Shown in pieces: positions 46,270 through 53,793 of a DNA stretch of 64,000 nucleotides. Within the stretch, counting starts at the first letter, position 1. Every line of letters begins with the position of its first letter. Under the pieces are notes generated by a model. That model searched no databases, was not told the DNA's origin, and saw only the letters and a program-made list of their open reading frames with translations. The DNA comes from Bog-473 sp963755495 (GTDB lineage: Bacteria > Actinomycetota > Acidimicrobiia > Acidimicrobiales > RAAP-2), in the NCBI GenBank assembly GCA_963755495.1, contig CAVWJS010000006.1:62001-126000 (forward strand), written 5' to 3'. A program made the position numbers and the translations under genes.

Positions 46270-47067
46270 ATGACGGTCTCTCTCACCTGGGTCGACGCCT
46301 TTACCGATACTGCATTTGCCGGCAATCCGGCCGGCGTCTGCTTACCTGGCGAGCCACTCAGCGCCGACTACATGCAGGCACTTGCCAAGGAGCTCGGGAT
46401 CGCCGAGACGGCCTTTGTCACCGCTACTGCCGACCCACACACTTTCAACTTGCGTTGGTTCTCGCCCCTGGTCGAGATCGACCTGTGCGGCCACGCCACC
46501 CTCGCCTCGGCTCACGCCATGCGCGAGCTGGGAATGGTCGAGGGTGCGCATACATTGACGTTCTTGACCCGCAGCGGACCGCTGAAGGCCTCGTTCGACG
46601 GAGCCCGCATCGAGCTCGATTTCCCGGCCGATCCCGCAACCCCTCTCGCGTTGCCCGAATCGCTCAGGGGTGAATGGGACGGAGCCGACGTCGTCACGGT
46701 CGGACACACGTCGTTCTTCGCCATGGTGATCCTGAAGTCGGCCGAGTTAGTGCGCCACTACAAGCCGAACGTGCGCGCGATTGCGGCCGCCGGACACAAA
46801 GCGCTCCTCCTCACGGCGCCATCGGAACCGGGCTCGGAGGCCGATTACGTGCTGCGGGTGTTTGGTCCGAACGTGGGAATCGACGAAGACCCGGCCACGG
46901 GCTCGGCCCAATGTTCAGCCGGGCCGTATTGGTCGGAGATGTTGGGGCGGCCGAACCTGGTGGCTCATCAACTCTCACCTCGGGGGGCGGTGTTCTACGT
47001 TCGCTCGGCCGGTGAACGGGTCCACATCGGCGGGAATGCGGTCACGGTCTTCACGGGCCACCTGTGA
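46270..47067 (+). CDS. PhzF family isomerase/epimerase
   Basis: 265 residues with the two-fold diaminopimelate-epimerase-like architecture. The start WVDAFTDTAFAGNPAGVCL and the active-site Glu in ELGIAETAFVT are diagnostic; LRWFSPLVEIDLCGHATLAS and NVGIDEDPATGSAQCS follow. Family members isomerise small acids; the true substrate of most is unknown. No phenazine genes are near, so this is not a phenazine locus. It follows the aminotransferase with four bases between. Confidence 0.92.
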   Translation: MTVSLTWVDAFTDTAFAGNPAGVCLPGEPLSADYMQALAKELGIAETAFVTATADPHTFNLRWFSPLVEIDLCGHATLASAHAMRELGMVEGAHTLTFLTRSGPLKASFDGARIELDFPADPATPLALPESLRGEWDGADVVTVGHTSFFAMVILKSAELVRHYKPNVRAIAAAGHKALLLTAPSEPGSEADYVLRVFGPNVGIDEDPATGSAQCSAGPYWSEMLGRPNLVAHQLSPRGAVFYVRSAGERVHIGGNAVTVFTGHL

Positions 47068-47092
47068 TGGTCCACCTGTGATAGAGAGCCAC

Positions 47093-47692
47093 ATGGTCGC
47101 TGAAACGGGAGAGCTTCGGGCAATCGTCACGGCCCACATACCGCGCACTTCTCGGGAGGTGGCGGCCAAGGACCGCTTCTTGGCCGAGCTCGATCGCTTG
47201 GTTGATCCTTGCCGCGAGGAGGCCGACCCCGTGCACGTCACCGCGTCGGCAATAGTCGTCGGCACGCGGGGCACCGTCCTCCATCTCCATAAGCGTCTGG
47301 CCCGCTGGATGCAGCCGGGCGGGCACATCGACCCCGGGGAGACGCCACCCGTGGCGGCACGGCGCGAGGCCATAGAGGAGTTAGGCCTGGACGTGGCCCA
47401 TCCTGAGGGCGGGCCGCGGCTGATCCACCTCGATGTCCATGAGGCGGCTCTCGGTCACACCCACCTCGACCTGCGCTACCTTTTGCTCGGATCGGCCGAT
47501 GACCCGCACCCGCCGCCCGGCGAGAGTCCCGACGCGCGCTGGTATGACTGGAACGAAGCGGCAGCCACGGCTGATGAAGCCCTTGCCCCTGCATTGGTGG
47601 TGGCGCGCGCCGAATGGGACGCGCTCACGGGTGAGGGTACGAGCGATGAGGACACGAGTGACGGGGGGAACGATGGGGGAGTTGGAAAATGA
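47093..47692 (+). CDS. NUDIX hydrolase
   Basis: 199 residues. The Nudix box is complete: GHIDPGETPPVAARREAIEE then LGLD, matching G-x5-E-x7-RE-x-x-EE. Hydrolyses nucleoside diphosphates linked to another moiety; specificity unknown. The C-terminus is acidic (GTSDEDTSDGGNDGG). Start uncertain: ATG 47093 or GTG 47078. A 14-base near-duplication, CCACCTGTGAT repeated, spans the PhzF stop and this start. Confidence 0.9.
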   Translation: MVAETGELRAIVTAHIPRTSREVAAKDRFLAELDRLVDPCREEADPVHVTASAIVVGTRGTVLHLHKRLARWMQPGGHIDPGETPPVAARREAIEELGLDVAHPEGGPRLIHLDVHEAALGHTHLDLRYLLLGSADDPHPPPGESPDARWYDWNEAAATADEALAPALVVARAEWDALTGEGTSDEDTSDGGNDGGVGK

Positions 47693-47701
47693 GCGGTTGG
47701 T

Positions 47702-48424
47702 ATGACTGACGAATCGTTTGTGCGGTTGTTGGTGGTGCAGGACCTCGATACGTTGATCACCCAGCTTGCCCATCGGCGCGAGCTGTTGGCTGAGCGCTCC
47801 GGCCTGACCGGGTTCGAGGCCGAGTTGGGGGCACTCGCCGAGGAGAGAGCGAAATTGGCTGAGCAGCGTGCCGCCCTGGCGGCAACGCAGAAGGATCTGG
47901 AAGCGCAGATCGCCATCATCAACGAGCGCAGTGGTGGGATCGAGAAGCGCATGTACGCCGCCCGCGGTTCTTCGACTCGCGACCTCCAGGCCATGGACGA
48001 AGAGGTGCGTCACCTCAACCAGCGCCGCAGCGAGTTGGAGGATGAGGAGCTGGTGGCCATGGTGGACCAGGAGCCGATCGACGCCTCTCTGGCCGCGCTG
48101 GCAGCTCGCACGGCGCCGGTGGAGGAGAAGGTGAGCGCCCTGCGGAGCGAGGTGGCGCAGGGTCAATCGGAGATCGACGCTGAATTGGCCAGCGCGACGG
48201 CCGAGCGGGCGGCCGAGGTGGCGGAACTCCCCGCATCGCTTGCCGATCGCTACGAGGTCTTGCGAACCAGGCTCAAGGGGACCGGTGCCGCCCGGCTCAT
48301 CGGCCATCGGTGCGACGGCTGTCACCTCGAGCTCTCCTCGGCCGAGGTCGAACGTATCCGCGCCACGACGCCCGACAGCGTGGTCACGTGCGACCAGTGC
48401 GGACGCATTCTTGTCCCGACCTGA
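47702..48424 (+). CDS. Coiled-coil protein with C4-type zinc ribbon
   Basis: 240 residues: a long helical hairpin coiled coil (FEAELGALAEERAKLAEQRA, VRHLNQRRSELEDEELVAMV) and a C-terminal ribbon HRCDGCHLELSS...VTCDQCGRILVP with two CxxC pairs. It corresponds to the conserved actinobacterial Rv2229c-like family (zf-RING_7). Members may bind nucleic acid; function is not established. It is followed 17 bases later by a phosphatase gene, a conserved neighbourhood. Confidence 0.9.
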   Translation: MTDESFVRLLVVQDLDTLITQLAHRRELLAERSGLTGFEAELGALAEERAKLAEQRAALAATQKDLEAQIAIINERSGGIEKRMYAARGSSTRDLQAMDEEVRHLNQRRSELEDEELVAMVDQEPIDASLAALAARTAPVEEKVSALRSEVAQGQSEIDAELASATAERAAEVAELPASLADRYEVLRTRLKGTGAARLIGHRCDGCHLELSSAEVERIRATTPDSVVTCDQCGRILVPT

Positions 48425-48441
48425 GAGGATCGAAACGCTGC

Positions 48442-49059
48442 ATGTTGATCTTGATCAGGCACGGTGAATCCGTTGCCAATGCGCGGGGTCTGTTGTTGGG
48501 GCGGTCCGATGCCGCACTCACCACAAAGGGGATAGCCCAGGCGGCAAAGGTTGGGCAGTTGTTACGTGATCCCGTCCTCGAGCTGCGGTCCAGCCCGCTC
48601 AGCCGGGCCCGGGACACGGCGGCGCTCCTGACGGCCAATCTTCCCATTGAGGTGGACGACCGTTGGGTAGAGGTCGACTACGGCGAGTATGACTGCCAGC
48701 CCCTCGGCGAGGTCCCCGCTGACGTCTGGCAGCAGTGGCAGCGCGATCCCGGATTTCGACCCCCCGGTGGGGAGTCACTGCGGGAGGTCGATGCTCGCGT
48801 GGCGAGGGCCTGCGACGAGCTCTTCAGTACCGACGGTCTCGGAGCTCGCGCTTCGGGCGGGGATGTCATCGTGGTGAGTCACGTCACGCCGATTAAAGCA
48901 GCGGTCGCGTGGGCGCTCGGCGTGGGAGTCGCGCTGTCGTGGCGGCTGCAGCTACAGACGGCGTCGGTGACCCGCATTGGTTGGGGAAACGGTCACCCGG
49001 TCCTACACGGTTTCAACGAGACCGTTCCCAACCGCGACGCCGTGACCGAGACGTCGTGA
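48442..49059 (+). CDS. Histidine phosphatase family protein
   Basis: 205 residues. Catalytic RHGESVANARG at residues 6-16, second His in VIVVSHVTPIKAAVAW, with WVEVDYGEYDCQPLGEV carrying the acid. In mycobacteria the gene after the zinc ribbon protein encodes RNase HI fused to this phosphatase (Rv2228c); here only the phosphatase half is present. ATG 48442, with GAGAGG upstream. Rv2228c-type phosphatases act on alpha-ribazole phosphate or related compounds; not tested here. Confidence 0.9.
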   Translation: MLILIRHGESVANARGLLLGRSDAALTTKGIAQAAKVGQLLRDPVLELRSSPLSRARDTAALLTANLPIEVDDRWVEVDYGEYDCQPLGEVPADVWQQWQRDPGFRPPGGESLREVDARVARACDELFSTDGLGARASGGDVIVVSHVTPIKAAVAWALGVGVALSWRLQLQTASVTRIGWGNGHPVLHGFNETVPNRDAVTETS

Positions 49060-49111
49060 ACGCGACGCCACCCTCTCGGAGCTGAGCGAGGGCGCGTCTG
49101 GAATGCCCGAA

Positions 49112-49888
49112 TCAGGAATAGACCGCCGGCACGTAGGTCTGGTCATCCTTCGGGGGACGGACGTACCCGGTGGCGGACGGGCGAGCCGGGAGCACAATCG
49201 GCATGATCGGGTCATGGTCGTCATAGTGGATCACGCTCAGCAAGTGGTGAATGCAGTTGAGGCGCGCGGCCTTTTTGTCGTCGGAGGGTACGACGAACCA
49301 AGGTGACTGCTTTGTGTCGGTGTACGTGAACATCTCGTCCTTGGCCTTCGAATACTCAATCCAGCGCAACCGGGCCTCGAGGTCCATGGGAGACAGCTTC
49401 CATCGTCGGGTGGGATCGGCCAGGCGTGACTCCAGCCGTCGCTCCTGTTCCTCGTCGCTGACCGAGAACCAGTATTTGATGAGCTGAATACCCGAGCGGA
49501 TCAGCATCCGTTCGAACTCGGGGCATGAGCGAAGGAACTCCTGGAGTTCGTCGTCGGTGCAGAAACCCATGACCCGCTCAATACCGGCGCGGTTGTACCA
49601 GGAGCGATCGAAGAGGACGATCTGGCCGGCTGACGGCAGATTGGCCACATAGCGCTGGAAGTACCACTCTGTACGTTCCTGTTCGTTCGGAGCAGCTAGG
49701 GCCACGACCTTGCACACCCTGGGGTTCATGCGTTCGGTGATCCGCTTGATCGTGCCGCCTTTGCCTGCGGCATCACGGCCCTCGAAGAGGATCACGATGC
49801 GAGCGCCTGATACCTGCACCCAGTGCTGGAGCTTGGCCAATTCCACTTGGAGCTGGTCCAGGGCGGCTCCGTATCCCTTGGAGTTCAT
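49112..49888 (-). CDS. ppk2: Polyphosphate kinase 2
   Basis: Transfers phosphate between polyphosphate and nucleoside diphosphates; 258 residues, one PPK2 domain. Walker A: ILFEGRDAAGKGGTIKRITE; Walker B with lid: LFDRSWYNRAGIERVMGFC; also WYFQRYVANLPSAGQIV and KLSPMDLEARLRWIEYSKAK. The one-domain length fits class I (GDP/ADP phosphorylation). ATG 49888 chosen; TTG 49915 is an alternative. A conserved storage and energy role; not obviously linked to its neighbours. Confidence 0.95.
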   Translation of the reverse strand: MNSKGYGAALDQLQVELAKLQHWVQVSGARIVILFEGRDAAGKGGTIKRITERMNPRVCKVVALAAPNEQERTEWYFQRYVANLPSAGQIVLFDRSWYNRAGIERVMGFCTDDELQEFLRSCPEFERMLIRSGIQLIKYWFSVSDEEQERRLESRLADPTRRWKLSPMDLEARLRWIEYSKAKDEMFTYTDTKQSPWFVVPSDDKKAARLNCIHHLLSVIHYDDHDPIMPIVLPARPSATGYVRPPKDDQTYVPAVYS

Positions 49889-49940
49889 AGGGCAGCAGTC
49901 TCCGACACCTGGCAAGACCGCACAAATTATTCGGGACAGA

Positions 49941-51593
49941 TCATTCGGGGACGACGCGACCCTCTTCGAGCGTCACGACGGAGTCGCACCGCGTTGCTTC
50001 GCTGGCTCGGTGGGTGATGAGCAGGACGCTGCGCGGCCCGGCGGCGGCCAGCACTTCGGTCATCAGCCGGTCCGCTAACGGGGCATCGAGGCCCCCTGTG
50101 GGCTCGTCCAGGATCAGAACGGGGCCGCCGGCCAGGAGAGCCCGTGCCACCGCCAATCGCCTGCGCTCCCCTCCAGAGACTGCGACGCCTTCTTCGCCAA
50201 CGGGGGTCTCGATCCCCGAGGGAAGCGTGGTGACCCAGTCGGCCAGCTGCGCCGCTTGCAGTGCCGAGGCGATCTGTGCGTCGGTCGCATCGGGCCGGCC
50301 CAGGGTGACATTGGACCGCACGGTCCCGGCGAAGAGTTGAGCCCTCTGGTCGACCAGGGCGCAGGTAGCCCGTACCTCGGCCTGGGTCAGCCGGTCGATG
50401 GAGATTCCGCCCAACGTGAGTGCACCGTTCTCGAGGGGCCAGAAGCGCAAGAGGGCGTTGACCAGACTCGATTTGCCGGCCCCACTCGATCCGGTGACCG
50501 CCACCCGTGAGCCCGGAGTCACCTCGACGTCCACCCTGTCGAGGGCGAAGGGAAGGTCGGGCGCGTAGCGCAGCGAAGCTCCGCCGAAGGAGATCCCTGG
50601 ACTGCCGGGTTTCAGGTGTTCCGCCGCGACGGGATCGTGCACGGGAACCGGGACGGCCTCAAGGGCCAAGAGCCGGCGTGCCGCCGCGGTGACCGCCCGC
50701 GCCCGCGCTGCGGCAAGCGCGATGCCCGGGATTGGTTCGAATGTCCCCAACGCAGCCAGCGGGAGGACGGCCACCATGACGGGGTTGAGATGGCGGGCGT
50801 GCACGGCGCTGACGGTCACGGCGAGCACGGCGAGCACGGCGCCGCCAGTGCAGAGTTGGGTGATCAGCGCGGCGAACGCTTGGGCGTTCGCGTGGCAGCG
50901 CTCATCCCCGGCTGCCTCATTGCTCATCTTCTCGAGGCGGTCGAGCATGGCCGCGTCGGCACCGAAGGCGAGGAGATCGGGTGCACCATGAATGGCGTCG
51001 ACGACCTGAGCGGAGAGCTCTCCGGCGAGCGCGGCGCCAGCGTCGCGGCCGGCGCCGCGCCAAGCGAAATAGGTCGGTACGGTAGCGGCGAGGGCAAGGG
51101 GAACTCCGAGCGCCCAGGCCGCCACGGGGAGTTCGAGGCCGACGACCACCAGGCCCAGCGCCGCCGCGCCGGCGGCAATGACCAATGGAAGCAAGGTGCG
51201 CAGGTAGAGGTCTTGCAACGTGTCGACGTCGTCGATCGCTCGCGTGAGCAGGTCGCCGCTACGCCAACCGGCGAGTGCGGCCGGAACGCGGGGCGTCAGA
51301 ATGTCATAGAGCCAGACGCGCCAACGGGCCAAGGCCCGCAATGCGGCGTCATGGCCGACGAGACGTTCCGCGTAACGCAAGGGCCCCCGCAAGAAGGCCA
51401 GAACTTCGACGGCGGCCAGTATCCCGGCCAGCGCTCCGAGCCCGGGACGAGAGGCGGCGCGCCCGACGACATATCCCGACCCGGCCAGAAGCCCGATGGT
51501 GGCGGCGGCGGCGGCTAAGCCCAGCAATCCCGCCAGGGCCAGCCGTCCGTACGGCGTGCCTGGTTCGGCCAGGACGCGTCGAATCGGCTTCAT
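49941..51593 (-). CDS. cydC: Thiol reductant ABC exporter subunit CydC
   Basis: Half of the heterodimeric CydDC ABC exporter, needed for cytochrome bd assembly and cysteine/glutathione export (and proposed haem transport). 550 residues: six membrane helices then an ATPase domain with VTGSSGAGKSSLVNAL (Walker A), VSGGERRRLAVARALLAGG and LILDEPTGGLDAPLADRL. Its start overlaps the cydD stop by four bases. The cydAB oxidase genes usually upstream are absent from this window. Confidence 0.93.
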   Translation of the reverse strand: MKPIRRVLAEPGTPYGRLALAGLLGLAAAAATIGLLAGSGYVVGRAASRPGLGALAGILAAVEVLAFLRGPLRYAERLVGHDAALRALARWRVWLYDILTPRVPAALAGWRSGDLLTRAIDDVDTLQDLYLRTLLPLVIAAGAAALGLVVVGLELPVAAWALGVPLALAATVPTYFAWRGAGRDAGAALAGELSAQVVDAIHGAPDLLAFGADAAMLDRLEKMSNEAAGDERCHANAQAFAALITQLCTGGAVLAVLAVTVSAVHARHLNPVMVAVLPLAALGTFEPIPGIALAAARARAVTAAARRLLALEAVPVPVHDPVAAEHLKPGSPGISFGGASLRYAPDLPFALDRVDVEVTPGSRVAVTGSSGAGKSSLVNALLRFWPLENGALTLGGISIDRLTQAEVRATCALVDQRAQLFAGTVRSNVTLGRPDATDAQIASALQAAQLADWVTTLPSGIETPVGEEGVAVSGGERRRLAVARALLAGGPVLILDEPTGGLDAPLADRLMTEVLAAAGPRSVLLITHRASEATRCDSVVTLEEGRVVPE

Positions 51594-53305
51594 CGTGTGA
51601 CCGTCGACAGAGGTTCGGCGCGGACGTCGATGACCAGATCGAAGTGGGGGAGGAGAAGGGGCTCATGGGCGGCCACGATCACAGTGCGCCCAGCCAGCCA
51701 CGGGGTAATCGCCCCCGCCAAACGTTCCGTTGTGGGGAGGTCAAGGGATGCCGTTGGCTCGTCGAGCAGCAGGATCGGTGCCGGACAGAGGAGGGCCCTC
51801 GCCAGAGCGACCCGCTGTCGCTCCCCGGCGCTGAGGGTTAGTCCGTCCTGCCCGAGCGGCGTCGCCAGACCGCGGGGCAGATGCGCCACCAGACGATCCA
51901 GGCCGACAGCCGCCGTAACCAGCTCGAGCGAGTTGTCCGCGGCCTCAGGTGCTCCGAGTCGCAGGTTCTCGGCCAATGAGGCGGTAAAGAGGTACGGGCG
52001 TTGCGGCAGCCAGGAGAAATGGGTTCGCCATTGAGCCATGAGGACTTCAGACGCTCTCACTCCGTCGACCGACATGTCGCCCGCCGTGGGCGGTACGAAT
52101 CCGAGTAGCGCGGCCAACACTGACGACTTGCCCGCTCCCGACGGCCCGACGAGGGCCACGCGGCTGCCCGGCGGAGCGTGGAGGGAGAAGTCGTCAAGAA
52201 TGGCGGCGGACCGATTTTCATAACTGATACGCAGCCCCTCAATACGAAGATCCACCGGCGCGGGGCGATGGGCAGCGACAGGCGGTCCGCTGCGCGGGGC
52301 GGCTGGGCGCTCGGCGGCGGCGTCCGCCGGAAGCGCCAGTATCTCGAGCACGCGTGCCGCCGCCGCCTGGCCTTCGGTACTGGCATGGAACTCCGCGCCG
52401 GCGCGTCGGAGCGGCACGAAGATCTCCGGGGTCACGAGAAGCACGGCCATTGCTGTCTGCAGGTCCAGTTCGCCCCACAACAGACGCAGTCCCAATGCCA
52501 TGGCGACGAACCCGACACCGAATCCGGCGATCACATCCATGGAGAGGGCCGAGAGGAAGGCGACTCGAAGCGTCCGCATGGTGGCAACACGGACGCCTTC
52601 GGTGGACTCCACTACTTCGCGTCGTCCGTAGGCGTCGCGTCCGAAAGCGCGCAGCGTCGGGAGGCCCTCGATGAGTTGCAGGAACCGGCCGGCCAAAGAT
52701 CCGAGTCGCCGCCACTGGCGCGCCGTGCGCCGGTTGGCCTCGCGACCGAAGTAGATCATTGTGATCGGCAGCGCGATGACCAACGCCAGAACCACCACGA
52801 GCGAGAGCCAGTCTTGTGAGGCGATCCAGGCCAACAGCACGACCGGAATGACCGCCGCCATTGCCGCCTGGGGGAGGTAGCGGGCGAAATACGTATGAAG
52901 TGACCGGAGTCCCCGCGTGGCGGTGAGCGAGAGCTCGCCTGGGCGTTCCCCGAGCAACCAGCCCGGGCCGAGTGAGAGGACCTGACGGAGCAGCTCTCGC
53001 TGCAATGTCGCCACCACCGTCGTCGCCGTGCGCTGAGCCCAGCGCTCGCCGATCAGCGCCAGCGCCGCTCGCGCCGCGACAGCCACTGCGATGGCAATGA
53101 GCTCTGGCCGAATTACGGCGAGCGAATCGTGGTGCAACAGCGATCGGTCGATGGCAGTGGCGAGGGCCACGGCCTGCACGGCAATAGAGGCAGCGCTGAG
53201 GGCTCCGATGACCAAGGCAACGGCCATGGCTGCCCGGATCGCCGGGATGCGGGCAGCCAGCTCGGGAGGAACGAGACGGGTGCGTGTGGGGCGAACCGGG
53301 CTCAC
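51590..53305 (-). CDS. cydD: Thiol reductant ABC exporter subunit CydD
   Basis: 571 residues, first gene of the pair. Membrane domain with ALSAASIAVQAVALATAIDR and LSLVVVLALVIALPITMIYF; ATPase domain: LVGPSGAGKSSVLAALLGFV, LSAGERQRVALARALLCPAP and LLLDEPTASLDLPTTERLAG. LPQRPYLFTASLAENLRLG is the Q-loop region. Divergent from the damaged dienelactone hydrolase. Confidence 0.93.
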   Translation of the reverse strand: MSPVRPTRTRLVPPELAARIPAIRAAMAVALVIGALSAASIAVQAVALATAIDRSLLHHDSLAVIRPELIAIAVAVAARAALALIGERWAQRTATTVVATLQRELLRQVLSLGPGWLLGERPGELSLTATRGLRSLHTYFARYLPQAAMAAVIPVVLLAWIASQDWLSLVVVLALVIALPITMIYFGREANRRTARQWRRLGSLAGRFLQLIEGLPTLRAFGRDAYGRREVVESTEGVRVATMRTLRVAFLSALSMDVIAGFGVGFVAMALGLRLLWGELDLQTAMAVLLVTPEIFVPLRRAGAEFHASTEGQAAAARVLEILALPADAAAERPAAPRSGPPVAAHRPAPVDLRIEGLRISYENRSAAILDDFSLHAPPGSRVALVGPSGAGKSSVLAALLGFVPPTAGDMSVDGVRASEVLMAQWRTHFSWLPQRPYLFTASLAENLRLGAPEAADNSLELVTAAVGLDRLVAHLPRGLATPLGQDGLTLSAGERQRVALARALLCPAPILLLDEPTASLDLPTTERLAGAITPWLAGRTVIVAAHEPLLLPHFDLVIDVRAEPLSTVTR

Positions 53306-53393
53306 CGTGAGAACGCGAACCCCTCGGCCCGGGCCAGAGGCCCCTTCGGGCCGGGCGGATCCCAGATGTGAGATGAAGGGTGCACGAGGGGCG

Positions 53394-53789
53394 ATGCTAC
53401 GGTCCGCGGATGGCGAGAAGCGATACGGGGCAGGCGGACCGTGTATCGAGCGGGTGGCGGGCCTGTGGTCATCGTGATCAGCGAGATGCCAGGCGTCACG
53501 CCGCGAGTGGCCGAATTCGGACGGCGAGTAGTGGCTGCCGGATGCAGTGGGGCCATGCCGAGTCTCTTTGGGGACCCCGGACGACCGGCGACCGGCTCGT
53601 ACCTATTCCAGTATGTGCTTCACGGGCGGTTTCGCCCGCACGGCCACCCAGCAGGCGCACTCTGTGTTGACAGAACACCTCGTGGACCGTGAGGGTACGC
53701 CTACCCGCGCCGCACTCGACCAGACGCTGACCCTTTTGCGGGACAAGCTCGGGATGGGCCCGGGACCCGGTCCGCCACGCGGGCCATAG
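53394..53789 (+). pseudogene. Dienelactone hydrolase, collapsed by internal deletions
   Basis: Fragments of a dienelactone-hydrolase-family alpha/beta hydrolase in correct order: LRSADGEKR after ATG 53394 (GAGGGG upstream), then in another frame RTVYRAGGGPVVIVISEMPG and PSLFGDPGRPATGSYLFQ, then in a third frame MCFTGGFA (the nucleophile-elbow region of DLH, Cys form) and HSVLTEHLVDREGTPTRAAL to the stop at 53789. A full enzyme is about 240 residues; about 115 codons remain, with one indel near 53423 and deletions near 53612 and 53630-53655. It cannot fold as an active enzyme. It lies between cydD and a convergent FtsX gene. Confidence 0.78.
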
Positions 53790-53793
53790 AGCC

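Noticed and set aside
46270..47067. Possible phenazine locus because of a PhzF gene
   Set aside because: PhzF-fold proteins are widespread and no other phz genes are nearby.
50725..50750. Another GGTTCGAAT T-loop-like string
   Set aside because: It lies inside the well-supported cydC coding sequence and has no cloverleaf partners.
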